Below, one piece after another: positions 1 through 8,107 of a stretch of DNA of 28,139 nt. A program made the translations under genes and the position numbers. The stretch is from Actinomycetes bacterium (lineage in GTDB: Bacteria > Actinomycetota > Actinomycetes > Actinomycetales > Microbacteriaceae): positions 1 to 28,139 of the forward strand of contig JAEYAG010000245.1 in NCBI GenBank assembly GCA_023451265.1. The letters run 5' to 3'. Positions within the stretch are counted from its first letter, which is position 1, and every line of letters begins with the position of its first letter. The notes under the pieces are model-generated. The model was given only the letters and a program-made list of their open reading frames with translations, was not told the DNA's origin and searched no databases.

Positions 1-455
1 ACTCCACCGGAACGCCCGTGGTCGCCGACACCCTCGACGAGCTCGCGGACGCGCTCGGGGTGAACAAGCGCGCTTTCCTGAAGACCATCGCGGACTTCAA
101 CGCCGCAGTCGCTGCGGACGCCGAGCAGCGCGTCGATCCATTCACGCTCGACGGTGTGAGCGCGGAACCCGAGGGGCAGCCGGCGAAGTCGAACTGGGCG
201 CGCACAATCGACGAGGGGCCGTTCGTCTGCTACCCGGTGATGTGCGGCATCACCTTCACGTACGGCGGGATCAAGATCGACGCGGATGCCCGCGTGATCA
301 ATCAGGAGGGATCGCCGCTGCGGGGTCTCTACGCGACCGGTGAGATCACCGGCGGGTTCTTCTTCCACAACTACGGCGCGGGCGCCGGCCTCGTCCGTGG
401 GGCGGTCTTCGGTCGCATCGCGGGCACGAACGCGGCCGCAGAAGCGCGAGGCTGA
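1..455 (+). CDS. TcuA-like FAD-dependent dehydrogenase, C-terminal part (5' truncated by window edge)
   Basis: The reading frame is open from base 3 to the stop at 453-455, about 150 residues, and the gene begins upstream of the window. The visible part is the C-terminal end of a fumarate-reductase/tricarballylate-dehydrogenase-type flavoprotein. It has the KSNWA block, the block YPVMCGITFTYGG, and the closing FAD-contact stretch GLYATGEITGG...GRIAG. These align by eye with the last 135 residues of the complete paralogue at 5257-6741, which reads YPVTCGITFTFGG and GLFVCGEMLGG. Family members oxidise a C-C bond next to a carboxylate using FAD. It lies 2 bases upstream of the next gene, so it probably shares an operon with it. 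The exact substrate cannot be told from the sequence. Confidence 0.85.
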   Translation, partial: STGTPVVADTLDELADALGVNKRAFLKTIADFNAAVAADAEQRVDPFTLDGVSAEPEGQPAKSNWARTIDEGPFVCYPVMCGITFTYGGIKIDADARVINQEGSPLRGLYATGEITGGFFFHNYGAGAGLVRGAVFGRIAGTNAAAEARG

Positions 456-457
456 CT

Positions 458-1357
458 ATGGGTGAAACGCGGCAGGTGCAGCACCTCGGCTTCATCGGAC
501 TCGGCGTGATGGGCAGCGGTCAGGCATCGAACCTGACCCGCCGATCCAGTCTCCCGGTCACCGTCTTCGACATGTCGGCCGAGGCCGTCGCGCGCCTCGT
601 CGAGATCGGGGCGGCCGAAGCCGGCTCCGTCGCGGAGGTGGCCTCCGGTGCCGACGTCGTCTTCCTCTCCCTCCCCGGAGGTCCGCAGGTCGAGTCCGTG
701 GTCCTCGGACCCGACGGGGTCCTTGCACACGCCCGCCCGGGGACGATCATCGTCGATCTGTCGACCATCCCGGTGGAGGTCGCGCAGCGGATCGGAGCAG
801 CCGCCGATGCCGCTGGGTGCCGATTCATCGATGCACCGGTCGCACGCACCAAACAGGCCGCGATCGACGGGACCCTCAGCATCACCGCAGGCGGGCACTC
901 CGACGCGTTCGAAGCAGTGGAGCCGCTCCTTCGCACGATGGCCACCGATGTCATCCTGTGCGGAGCGAACGGCGCCGGGGCTCTCATCAAGCTGGTCAAC
1001 AACATGGTGGTGTTCGAGACCGTGGTCGCGCTGTCGGAAGCGCTCACGCTGATCCGTCGCAGCGGTCTGGCCGACCCCGACCTTGCCTGGCGCGCCCTCG
1101 GCCAGGGATCCGCGGCGAGCTTCGTGCTCGAGAACCACGGACGCAAAGCCCTGCTGCCCGACGTCCACGGCGAGGGAATCTTCTCCGCGACGTACATGCA
1201 CAAGGATGTCGGATATGCGCTCGAACTCGCGGCGCAGCTGCAGACCACGCTGCCGGCAGCCTCCCTCGCGCACGAGCTACTCGGGCGGACGATCGCGGGC
1301 GGATACGCGCAGAACTACCACACCGCCGTCGTGAGGGCCATCGAAGGAGAGATCTGA
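458..1357 (+). CDS. NAD(P)-dependent oxidoreductase, 3-hydroxyisobutyrate dehydrogenase family
   Basis: The 299-residue length is standard for beta-hydroxyacid dehydrogenases. The Rossmann motif GLGVMG is at residues 14-19. The second-domain motif GALIKLVNN places the usual catalytic lysine at about residue 178. The substrate loop normally reads DAPVSGG but here reads DAPVART (residues 126-132), so the substrate may differ from 3-hydroxyisobutyrate or tartronate semialdehyde. The family interconverts 2- or 3-hydroxy acids and oxo acids with NAD(P). The start lies 2 bases after the preceding stop, and the stop overlaps the next start by one base (TGATG), which suggests translational coupling in one operon. 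In this setting it probably handles a hydroxy or oxo acid intermediate. Confidence 0.85.
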   Translation: MGETRQVQHLGFIGLGVMGSGQASNLTRRSSLPVTVFDMSAEAVARLVEIGAAEAGSVAEVASGADVVFLSLPGGPQVESVVLGPDGVLAHARPGTIIVDLSTIPVEVAQRIGAAADAAGCRFIDAPVARTKQAAIDGTLSITAGGHSDAFEAVEPLLRTMATDVILCGANGAGALIKLVNNMVVFETVVALSEALTLIRRSGLADPDLAWRALGQGSAASFVLENHGRKALLPDVHGEGIFSATYMHKDVGYALELAAQLQTTLPAASLAHELLGRTIAGGYAQNYHTAVVRAIEGEI

Positions 1358-2145
1358 TGCCGGAACCCACGGTCCATGAGATCTACGGGGTGAAGTTCGG
1401 GCAGAACATCACCGGTGTGCGCGGGCATTACTTCATGGGCCCGGACGCCGATCCACACGATCAGCACATGCGCCTGGACTACTACGTCTGGGTCATCCGC
1501 TCGGCTCAGCAGGACGTGGTCGTCGACGTCGGGTTCACCGCGGAGACGAACAAGACGCGCCGACGGGACCATTGGGAGAACCCGAGCAGCGCCCTCGCGC
1601 GGCTGAGTGTCGACGTGGCCGCCGTCCCCTATGTGATCCTGTCGCATCTGCACTACGACCACTGCGGCGACGTCGAACCATTCACGCGTGCGACTTTCGT
1701 GCTGCAGAAGGACGAACTGGACTTCTGGAGCGGTCCGTACGCGTCGAGGCGCGAGTTCCGGCGCAACATCGAGCATGCGGACATCGCACGAGTGAGATCT
1801 CTTCACGACGAGGGCCGCGTCCTGATCGTGGACGGCACGCACGAAGTCGTCGACGGTGTGTGGGTGCAGCAGGTGGGGGGTCATACGCCGGGGATGCAGG
1901 CCGTGTTCGTACGCACCGAGAAGGGCATCGTCGTGCTCGCGTCAGACTCCTCGCACTTCTTCGAGAACGTCGAGCAGGACAAGCCGTTCGCCGTGCACAC
2001 CGACGTCATCGACATGTACCGCGCTTTCGACACGATGCGCGAAGCGGCTACCTCCGGACTCGTGATCGCCGGCCACGATCCGCTCATCGGGGAGAGGTTC
2101 CCTGCCGTCGCTGGCCAAGACGGCCACGTAGTGAGGATCGCGTGA
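1357..2145 (+). CDS. Metallo-beta-lactamase-fold hydrolase (lactonase-like)
   Basis: 262 residues from ATG 1357, which overlaps the upstream stop. All ligands of a two-metal MBL hydrolase are visible: HLHYDH (H97, H99, D101, H102), GGHTPG (H176), the bridging aspartate in LASDSSH (D197) and AGHDP (H240). The arrangement resembles N-acyl-homoserine lactonases of the AiiA/AttM group and other lactone or ester hydrolases. Its place between a hydroxyacid dehydrogenase and a PrpF isomerase favours opening of a catabolic lactone over signal quenching, but that is inference. The longer frame upstream (from 817) runs through the previous gene and is not used. The gene ends in GTGA, coupling it to the next start. 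Confidence 0.85.
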   Translation: MPEPTVHEIYGVKFGQNITGVRGHYFMGPDADPHDQHMRLDYYVWVIRSAQQDVVVDVGFTAETNKTRRRDHWENPSSALARLSVDVAAVPYVILSHLHYDHCGDVEPFTRATFVLQKDELDFWSGPYASRREFRRNIEHADIARVRSLHDEGRVLIVDGTHEVVDGVWVQQVGGHTPGMQAVFVRTEKGIVVLASDSSHFFENVEQDKPFAVHTDVIDMYRAFDTMREAATSGLVIAGHDPLIGERFPAVAGQDGHVVRIA

Positions 2146-3242
2146 ACGCCACCGACGGCGCTGCGGGGATCCCTGCGGTGTACATGCGGGGAGGAACCAG
2201 CAAGGGAGTGTTCCTCCACGCCGCGGACATCCCGGCTGCGGGAGCGGAGCGGGACGCGCTCCTGCTCCGCCTCATGGGAAGCCCCGATCCGCTCCAGATC
2301 GACGGCATGGGCGGGACGTACTCGAGCACGAGCAAGGTCGTCATCGTCGAGCCCGGCCCCGGTGCGGCCGTGACGTACTGGTTCGCCCAGATCGGAATCG
2401 ACGCTCCGACCGTCGACTGGGCGGGCAACTGCGGCAATCTCACGACGGCCGTCGCACCGTTCGCGATCGACGAGGGACTGGTCCAGGCGACGGGCTCGCT
2501 CACGTCGGTTCATCTCATCAACGGCAACACGGGCGTTCACATCGTCGCGGAGGTGCCGACGGTCGACGGCCGAGCGGCGACAACCGGCACGCACTCGATC
2601 GCCGGGGTCCCCGGGACAGGCGCGCCCGTGGTCACCCGCTACCTCGATCCCACAGGCGGAGTGTTGGGCCACCTCTTCCCGCTGGGCGGGCCGACGACCC
2701 GGATCGATATCGACGGCGTCCCGCTTACCGTCACCTTGATGGATGCCGCGCACCCGAACCTCATCGTCCGCGCTGAGGACGTGGGTCTGCAGGGAGACGT
2801 CCGAACGGTCGCGGAGCTGAACTCCGATCACGGACTTCGCGCGCGGGTCGAGCGGATCCGCGCGGCGGCGTCGGTTCGACTCAGACGTGCGAGCGCGCCC
2901 GAGGAGGCGGCACGTGCGTCGCCGGCGATCCCGCGCATCGTCGTCGTCGAGCGCGATGCGGAGGGCGCGGACCTGCGTGCCATCGCGTTCTCCATGGGAG
3001 CTGTCCACCGAGGACTGCCGATGACGGGTGCCCTCTGCCTCGCGGCCGCCGGCTCGGTCGCAGGCACGGTCGTCGCCGAGCTCGTCGGAGGTCCGCGCGA
3101 GAGCGTTCGCGTCCGGCATCCGCTCGGCATCACGGAGGCCGTCGCCGAGACAGACGGCGACGGTCGCATCCGCTCTCTCGGAGTCGTCCGCACGGCACGA
3201 CGCCTCATGGACGGCCGCGTCTATCCGCGCGACCTCCTCTGA
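2142..3242 (+). CDS. PrpF-family isomerase (2-methylaconitate / 4-oxalomesaconate tautomerase type)
   Basis: GTG start at 2142 overlaps the previous stop by four bases; the product has 366 residues. Family marks are MRGGTSKG (15-22), GMGG (55-58), SSTSKVV with a lysine at 65 where PrpF has its essential Lys, and WAGNCGN with Cys at 97. The C-terminal half contains GAVHRGLPMTGALCLAA, typical of the second diaminopimelate-epimerase-like domain. Relatives shift or isomerise double bonds in 2-methylaconitate, aconitate, 4-oxalomesaconate and similar tricarboxylates. With TcuA-like dehydrogenases on both sides, an unsaturated tri- or dicarboxylate is the likely substrate. Which of the family reactions it performs is not decidable here. 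Confidence 0.85.
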   Translation: MNATDGAAGIPAVYMRGGTSKGVFLHAADIPAAGAERDALLLRLMGSPDPLQIDGMGGTYSSTSKVVIVEPGPGAAVTYWFAQIGIDAPTVDWAGNCGNLTTAVAPFAIDEGLVQATGSLTSVHLINGNTGVHIVAEVPTVDGRAATTGTHSIAGVPGTGAPVVTRYLDPTGGVLGHLFPLGGPTTRIDIDGVPLTVTLMDAAHPNLIVRAEDVGLQGDVRTVAELNSDHGLRARVERIRAAASVRLRRASAPEEAARASPAIPRIVVVERDAEGADLRAIAFSMGAVHRGLPMTGALCLAAAGSVAGTVVAELVGGPRESVRVRHPLGITEAVAETDGDGRIRSLGVVRTARRLMDGRVYPRDLL

Positions 3243-3248
3243 AGCGAG

Positions 3249-4451
3249 ATGCTTCGAAACGATGATGAGTCGGCCGGTGGCTGGCTGTGGCGGGCACTTG
3301 TCGGAGCGACGCTCAGCCAGGTGGTCCTCGGCGTCTCCCGCCCTGCGCTCAGCTACGGGGCGCTGTCGATCGGCGTCGACGGGTTCGGCATCGGCGCGCT
3401 CGCCGCCGCCTTCGCAATCGCCCCCATGTTCCTCGCGATCCCGCTGGGCTCGCTCGCCGGAAGACTGCGGCGCGTCGCGCTCGTGCCCGCGACATCGGCC
3501 GTGGTCCTGATCGCCGGTGCCATGATCGCGGCCTGCGGATCGGATCTGCTCAGCCTGGCAACAGCCGCGGTGCTGCTCGGCATCGGGAACCTCGGCGTCC
3601 TGATCGGCGCTCAGGCGTGGGTGTCGAGATCCGCGCCAGCGGCTCGCTACAGCGATGGATTCGGGTGGATGACCGCAGGGATGGCGTTCGGACAGGCAGT
3701 CGGACCGCTGCTCACCGGCACGGTGGTCCAGGACGAGCCCGACGGGTTCGCGGGAGTGTCCGCCGCCTTCTGGCTGGCGGCCGCGATCGCGGCCGTCCTT
3801 CTCGCCGTCTTCGTCACTCCCGCCGTCCGCCGCTACGAGGAGGCCGAGTCCGGGGTCGCTATCAGCGCCGGGTCGATCCTGCGCACGCCGAACGTGCTCC
3901 GCTACATGGTCGTCAGCGCCGCTGTGCTGACGTCGGTCGACCTGATCACGGCCTACCTGCCGGTGATCGGGGATGAGGTCGGCATCCCGCCGTCGACCGT
4001 GGGCGTGATGCTCGCCGTGCGAGGGCTCTTCTCCACGGCATCACGGGTGCTGCTCGGACCGCTCTCCCGGCGGTTCGACGCATCAACCCTGGTTGTGTCC
4101 AGCGTCATCGGCACCGCTTTCTGCCTCGTGCTGATCTCGCTCGCGCCGACGTCGGGGGTGATGATCCCCGCGCTGGCCGTTGGCGGCTTCTTGCTCGGGG
4201 TCGGCCAGCCGCTCACCATGACAGCGGTCGCGGTGGCTCTGCCCGCGCCCGCGCGCTCGCGGGGCCTCGCGATCCGCCTGCTCGGCAATCGCATCGCACA
4301 GACCGTCGCCCCGCTCGCGGCGGGTGCTGTGGTGTCGGGGATGGGTGCGGCGTCGGTGTTCGTGCTGCAGATCGTGGTGCTGACCGGATCCGCGGTGTGG
4401 GAGATCGCGGCCCGCGCATCAGGCTCCGACGGTCCGACTCAGATCGGCTGA
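3249..4451 (+). CDS. MFS transporter (12 transmembrane segments)
   Basis: 400 residues starting 6 bases after the PrpF-like gene, so probably the last gene of the operon. The protein is hydrophobic throughout, with the MFS loop 2-3 signature in weak form (PLGSLAGRLRR, near residue 75) and a central cytoplasmic loop after the sixth helix (YEEAESGVAIS). Helices recur roughly every 30 residues. It is most likely the uptake or exchange carrier for the acid degraded by the cluster. It is not obviously of the metabolite:H+ symporter group to which the tricarballylate carrier TcuC belongs. Its last 13 bases overlap the end of the convergent GntR gene. The Shine-Dalgarno sequence is weak, fitting translational re-initiation. 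Confidence 0.85.
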   Translation: MLRNDDESAGGWLWRALVGATLSQVVLGVSRPALSYGALSIGVDGFGIGALAAAFAIAPMFLAIPLGSLAGRLRRVALVPATSAVVLIAGAMIAACGSDLLSLATAAVLLGIGNLGVLIGAQAWVSRSAPAARYSDGFGWMTAGMAFGQAVGPLLTGTVVQDEPDGFAGVSAAFWLAAAIAAVLLAVFVTPAVRRYEEAESGVAISAGSILRTPNVLRYMVVSAAVLTSVDLITAYLPVIGDEVGIPPSTVGVMLAVRGLFSTASRVLLGPLSRRFDASTLVVSSVIGTAFCLVLISLAPTSGVMIPALAVGGFLLGVGQPLTMTAVAVALPAPARSRGLAIRLLGNRIAQTVAPLAAGAVVSGMGAASVFVLQIVVLTGSAVWEIAARASGSDGPTQIG

Positions 4452-5155
4452 CCGAGGAGGCGGCTCAGAGTCGACGTGCGCGCGCGGGAGGCGTGCTCGG
4501 CCGCGGCGCGCCCGGCGGCTTCCGCGTCGCCTGCGCGCATTGCCTCGATGATGGCGGCGTGTTCTTCCAGCACGGCGTCCATCCGCTCCTGGCTGAGTGA
4601 GCGGGTTCCGAAGCGGCGGATGGCGATCTCGACGGTGGACAGAAGGCGAGACAGGTAGGCGTTGTCCGCCGCGACGGACAGGAGGTGATGGAACTCGACG
4701 TTCGCGCGCGAGAAGTCGGCGAGGTCGGTGGTGGCCGCGGCCTTCGCCATGCGCTCGTTGAGACGCTCGAACTCGGCGAGGTGCTCGGGGCGGCCCTGAC
4801 GGGTGGCGTAGTCGGCAGCGAGCGACTCCAGGCTTCCGCGCACCTGGTACACGGCGGACATGTCCTCGAACGACAGCCGGGTCACCTGCGCGCCCGCTCC
4901 GGGGGTGCGAACCAGCAACCCCTCCTCCTCGAGCCTGTTGAATGCTTCCCGCACGGGAGTGCGACTGACGCCGAGGGCTTCGGACACCGCCACCTCGCGC
5001 AGCCAGGAGTCGGGAGTGAGAGCGCCGTCGAGAATGGCTTCGCGAATGGCGCGTGTCGCGTCGCTCACCGCGCTCGCACGCGAGCCGTCCGACGGGCGAT
5101 ACGGTCTGAGCAGCTCACCGAGGCTGTCGGGGACTGACGGCTGGGGTTCGGACAA
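4439..5155 (-). CDS. GntR-family transcriptional regulator, FadR/FCD subfamily
   Basis: 238 residues. An N-terminal winged helix spans about 30-93, with recognition segment VSEALGVSRTPVREAFNRL (57-75). The C-terminal FCD ligand domain spans about 100-230 and carries the usual metal-binding histidines: H156 in FHHLL, H199 in EEHAAII and H221 in AEHASRA. FCD domains usually bind carboxylic acids, fitting the neighbouring organic-acid genes. The start is a TTG, chosen because GGGGAG lies nine bases upstream on the minus strand and no better start exists. It lies 101 bases after the flavoprotein gene in the same direction, so it may be read through from that promoter or from its own. The probable target is the palindrome at 6775-6786. 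Confidence 0.9.
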   Translation of the reverse strand: MSEPQPSVPDSLGELLRPYRPSDGSRASAVSDATRAIREAILDGALTPDSWLREVAVSEALGVSRTPVREAFNRLEEEGLLVRTPGAGAQVTRLSFEDMSAVYQVRGSLESLAADYATRQGRPEHLAEFERLNERMAKAAATTDLADFSRANVEFHHLLSVAADNAYLSRLLSTVEIAIRRFGTRSLSQERMDAVLEEHAAIIEAMRAGDAEAAGRAAAEHASRARTSTLSRLLGQPI

Positions 5156-5256
5156 GGATCAGTACTCCCCACTGGGACGCGAACGATGCATCGCATCCGG
5201 TGAATGTGTGCGCCCGTATCGTAGCGCCGACGACGTCGTCGGTACGCTCGCCACGC

Positions 5257-6741
5257 TCACGCCACGCTCCCGGCGCGCCGCCCGAAGACCATGCCCGCAG
5301 CCAGTCCGGAACCGCCCGGATAGTTCATGCTGAACAGCCCGCCGAGCATCTCACCGCACACGAACAGGCCTGGGATGGCTGCGCCCTCGTCGTCGAGCAC
5401 GCGTCCATCCGCGTCACCTCGGAGACCGCCGAAGGTGAACGTGATGCCGCAGGTGACGGGGTACGCCCAGAAGGGAGCCTGATCGATCGCGGTCGCCCAA
5501 TTGCTCTTCGGCGGCTCGACGTCCGCGCGGCGGCCGTCTTTGACGGTGGGATCGAACTCGCGGTCGGTCGCGATTGCCGCGTTGAAGGCGGAGACCGTGT
5601 CGGCCAGTGCAGCGGGCGGCACACCGATGGATGCCGCCAGGTCGGCGATTGTGTCCGCCACGTGCACGCCGATGCCGGGCATGTCGTACTCCTCGGAGCG
5701 GAGCATCGGGCGCTGGCGGGCATCGAAGATCTGGTACGCGACCGATCCAGGCTGTTCCAGGATGACCTTGCCGTACTTCGCATAGGTGTAATTGCGGAAG
5801 TCGGCGCCTTCATCGAGGAAGCGCCGACCCTCGCGGTTGACGATGATGCCCAACGGGTAGCTCTGTCGGGTGAGGCGGTTCGTCAGCTCTCGATTGCTCT
5901 CGTTCCCGTCAGCCTCGGCATCCCACTGGACGCTGTGTGCCGTGTGCCAGTCGCCGCCGCGCGCGGCGCCGACGGCCAGCGCTGCGTCGATCATGGCGCC
6001 CGTGTTGTATGGGGTTCCCCGCACGACGGCGTGTCGCCAGCCCGACCCGAGGTAGCGTTCGCGCCAATCGGGGTTCGACTCGAATCCGCCTGCGGCGAGG
6101 ATCACCGACGACGCGCGCAGCTCCTGGAGTTCGCCCGCGGCGTCCGCGCCGCGGATCCCGACCACGCGGCCGCCCTCCATGAGGAGCTCTTGCGCGTCGA
6201 ACCCGTACCGGATCTCTGTCCCCAGGCGCTGCGCGATACGGGCATGGTCCTGGATCAACCCCTCTCCGCCGCCCACGTTCCCCACGTGCAGGCCGCCCCA
6301 GAAGAGGAAAGAGCCGTCCGGGCGCTCGTAGGCCTGACGCTCGTACATCAGCCGGTACCTCATGCCGAGCGCGCTCAGCCAGCGGACCGTGGCGCCGCTC
6401 TCCGCGACCAGGACGGATGTGAGAACGGGATCGTTCCGTCCCTCGGTGACTTTCGCCAGGTCGTCGGCGTACTCGTCGGGTGAGTACGCCGGCACGATGC
6501 TGCGCTCGTGTCGGGGGTCCGGTTCGAGAAAGCTTTGGAGGTCCTCGAGCCCGCCGTGTGCGATTCGCGTCGCACCGGCCGTGTAGAAGCTATTGCCGCC
6601 GTCCATGCCCGGCAAGCCCCGCTCGAGGATCAGGACTCGGCGTCCGCGCTCCCCTGCGGCATGAGCAGCCGTGAAGCCGGCGTTGCCGCCGCCGACGACG
6701 ATCACGTCAGCATCGAGTTCCGCGAGCCTCGCGTCAGACAC
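5257..6741 (-). CDS. tcuA: FAD-dependent tricarballylate dehydrogenase-like flavoprotein
   Basis: 494 residues. The dinucleotide-binding motif VVGGGNAGF is at 15-23 with the ribose-binding acidic residue E40. The block RRFLDEGADFRNYTYAKYG (306-324) is very characteristic of TcuA, the flavoprotein that oxidises tricarballylate to cis-aconitate. The C-terminal FAD segment GLFVCGEMLGG is at 458-468. The GTG start is supported by AGGGAGA five bases upstream. No TcuB-type Fe-S/membrane partner for reoxidising the flavin is visible. The gene is divergent from everything to its right and is preceded by an AT-rich promoter with a palindrome. The family is clear, but the substrate (tricarballylate or another carboxylic acid) is inferred. 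Confidence 0.85.
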   Translation of the reverse strand: MSDARLAELDADVIVVGGGNAGFTAAHAAGERGRRVLILERGLPGMDGGNSFYTAGATRIAHGGLEDLQSFLEPDPRHERSIVPAYSPDEYADDLAKVTEGRNDPVLTSVLVAESGATVRWLSALGMRYRLMYERQAYERPDGSFLFWGGLHVGNVGGGEGLIQDHARIAQRLGTEIRYGFDAQELLMEGGRVVGIRGADAAGELQELRASSVILAAGGFESNPDWRERYLGSGWRHAVVRGTPYNTGAMIDAALAVGAARGGDWHTAHSVQWDAEADGNESNRELTNRLTRQSYPLGIIVNREGRRFLDEGADFRNYTYAKYGKVILEQPGSVAYQIFDARQRPMLRSEEYDMPGIGVHVADTIADLAASIGVPPAALADTVSAFNAAIATDREFDPTVKDGRRADVEPPKSNWATAIDQAPFWAYPVTCGITFTFGGLRGDADGRVLDDEGAAIPGLFVCGEMLGGLFSMNYPGGSGLAAGMVFGRRAGSVA

Positions 6742-6774
6742 AGTTCTCCCTAGAGGTGTACAACGTGTCTACTA

Positions 6775-6802
6775 ATTGTATGCAATATGAGTTGAATGTC
6801 TA
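6775..6802 (-). promoter_or_regulatory. Promoter and candidate GntR operator of the tcuA-like gene
   Basis: On the minus strand, TAGACA (6797-6802) and TACAAT (6775-6780) are separated by 16 bases and lie 34 bases upstream of the GTG start. The -10 box overlaps the near-perfect palindrome ATTGTATGCAAT (6775-6786), a plausible operator for the adjacent FCD-type GntR protein. The stretch is conspicuously AT-rich for this genome. A second TGTCTA word occurs at 6766-6771. Confidence 0.55.
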
Positions 6803-7206
6803 TACAGATCCACGACTCACCGGACAGCGGACGGCGCACTCGACACGGAGCCGCGCGTAGGAGCGTCAACGGAGCTCATGAGGCTGTACCTGCTTAGCGC
6901 GTCTCTTAGCGCGGGTGTGGTAATCGCGCGCCACACACGCCAGAACCAAGCGGCGTCGCTCTCGGTTGCCGATCAACGATGCCCGCGGGGCCGCTCTGTG
7001 CCTTGGCGGAAGCAAGGGGCAGCGGGTCGCAGGCCAGTGCTTTCCATGGGCTCCGCGAGTGGCGACTCCGACTACACGCTGGCGACGAGGCACCGCGCAC
7101 GCTGACATATGGTCGCTGGACGGATCGATCACCGCGCCGTTGCGATCTGCTGGCTTCGGATGTCGGCACGGGATGCGTCAACATGGGCCTGCCGAGTCGG
7201 CGGAGA
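6803..7206. other. Gene-free stretch with a hairpin and a short direct repeat
   Basis: No convincing gene is seen in this stretch. The short frames on both strands give protein sequences of low quality with no usable ribosome site. CTTAGCGCG occurs twice (6893-6901 and 6905-6913). GCGGGTGTGG (6911-6920) and CCACACACGC (6931-6940) form a ten-base stem with one mismatch. It is not a classical terminator because no T-run follows. The remainder has no recognisable structure. Confidence 0.5.
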
Positions 7207-7674
7207 CTAGCTCGCGATGTCCTCGGCGGCCGCGGTGGCCGCCTCCAGGAACTCGCGGACGGCCTCCCGGCCGGCGGGGTCCAGGCGCTCCACGGCGGCC
7301 GCGACCCGCTCGTCGAAGGCGTCGACGAGGTCGGCGACCTCGCGCTCGGCGCGCGCCGTGGGGGCGATGAGGATGCTGCGGCGATCGGTCGGGTGGCTGA
7401 CGCGCTCGACGCTGCCCTGACGCTCCAGACGGTCGAGCAGTGCGGTGGTCGAGGCGGAGCTGATCCCCAGGTGCCGCGAGATCTCGCTGGGCTTGACCTC
7501 GTTGCCGTCGCGGGTGCGGGCGAGCAGCAGCTGCAGGATGCGCAGTTCGTTCTCGCCGAGGGAGGTCGTCGCGCGCACGCGCTGGTGCATCTGCGCGTCG
7601 GCATCGCGGAAGCGCGCGAGGGCCTGGGTCACGTCCTGCGTGGCCGTCTCCTGCGTGGTCTCCACGATGCTCAC
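7207..7674 (-). CDS. MarR-family transcriptional regulator
   Basis: 155 residues with a standard MarR winged helix. The recognition region is KPSEISRHLGISSASTTALL (about 61-80), followed by the wing segment RVSHPTDRRSILIAPT (about 91-106, the DRR signature). The GTG start at 7674 follows a G-rich ribosome site (GGGGGTGAGG); a second in-frame GTG three codons later is also possible. It is divergent from the DUF7882 gene and has no co-transcribed effector gene, so it may autoregulate or control the divergent pair. The promoter area shares the words ATAGCTCAT and AG with the promoter of the other MarR gene in this window. Confidence 0.9.
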   Translation of the reverse strand: MSIVETTQETATQDVTQALARFRDADAQMHQRVRATTSLGENELRILQLLLARTRDGNEVKPSEISRHLGISSASTTALLDRLERQGSVERVSHPTDRRSILIAPTARAEREVADLVDAFDERVAAAVERLDPAGREAVREFLEAATAAAEDIAS

Positions 7675-7703
7675 ATCCTCACCCCCACGATGACGTAGCC
7701 TCC

Positions 7704-7718
7704 AATATAGCTCATGAG
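7704..7718 (-). promoter_or_regulatory. -10 box and palindrome upstream of the MarR gene
   Basis: Minus-strand TATATT (7704-7709) directly follows the 8-base palindrome CTCATGAG (7711-7718), 30 bases upstream of the GTG start. No good -35 box lies at 16-18 bases. The palindrome is a candidate operator for autoregulation. Confidence 0.35.
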
Positions 7719-7727
7719 ATGTCTCGC

Positions 7728-7757
7728 TTGACTAACTACTTATCGTCGGAATAACCT
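7728..7757 (+). promoter_or_regulatory. Candidate promoter of the DUF7882 gene pair
   Basis: TTGACT (7728-7733) and TAACCT (7752-7757) are separated by 18 bases, with the start codon about 30 bases downstream and a clear ribosome site (GGAAGGGG) six bases before ATG 7787. The -35 box lies close to the divergent MarR promoter. Confidence 0.35.
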
Positions 7758-7786
7758 TTCTCTCAACCGACCTGGAAGGGGCTCTC

Positions 7787-8107
7787 ATGGGACGCTTGTA
7801 TTACGGCAACAGCCTCGACGCGATCGTCGTGGACGACACCGAGCTCGCCCACCTGAAGATGGTGGCCATGACGAAGCTCCGCCGGTCGGAGGGCTTCTCG
7901 GTCTCCTTCAGCTCACCGCACGGCCGGTCCACGCTGTGGGTGCACTGCGCGATTCCGCTGCGGTTCGAGTTCGACTCCGCCGAGCCCATCCGCCTCGACC
8001 CCGCGCGCGTGAACGAACTGGCGCAGGCGGCGACCTCCGCCATGGGCATCGTCATCGAGGTGGACGAGGCGGTGCCGGCCGCTCCCGAACTCGCGGTGGT
8101 GGCGTGA
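7787..8107 (+). CDS. DUF7882-type small protein of unknown function
   Basis: 106 residues beginning MGRLYYGNSLDAIVVDD, with the typical middle part ELAHLKMVAMTKLRRSEGF and the aromatic strand STLWVHCAIPLRFEF. Such proteins are common in Microbacteriaceae and are often labelled 'ATP-dependent DNA ligase' in databases. At this size no ligase catalytic motif can be present, so that label should not be transferred. The ribosome site GGAAGGGG supports the ATG at 7787. The stop overlaps the next start (GTGA), so the two small genes are probably translated together. Function is unknown. Confidence 0.75.
   Translation: MGRLYYGNSLDAIVVDDTELAHLKMVAMTKLRRSEGFSVSFSSPHGRSTLWVHCAIPLRFEFDSAEPIRLDPARVNELAQAATSAMGIVIEVDEAVPAAPELAVVA

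Noticed and set aside
1357..2145. Assigning the MBL protein as a quorum-quenching lactonase
   Set aside because: The metal motif fits many MBL hydrolases, and the gene is embedded in an organic-acid operon; no luxI/luxR-type genes are present.
6866..7132. Short open frames on both strands between the tcuA-like gene and the MarR gene
   Set aside because: No ribosome site and no protein-like sequence; they overlap each other.
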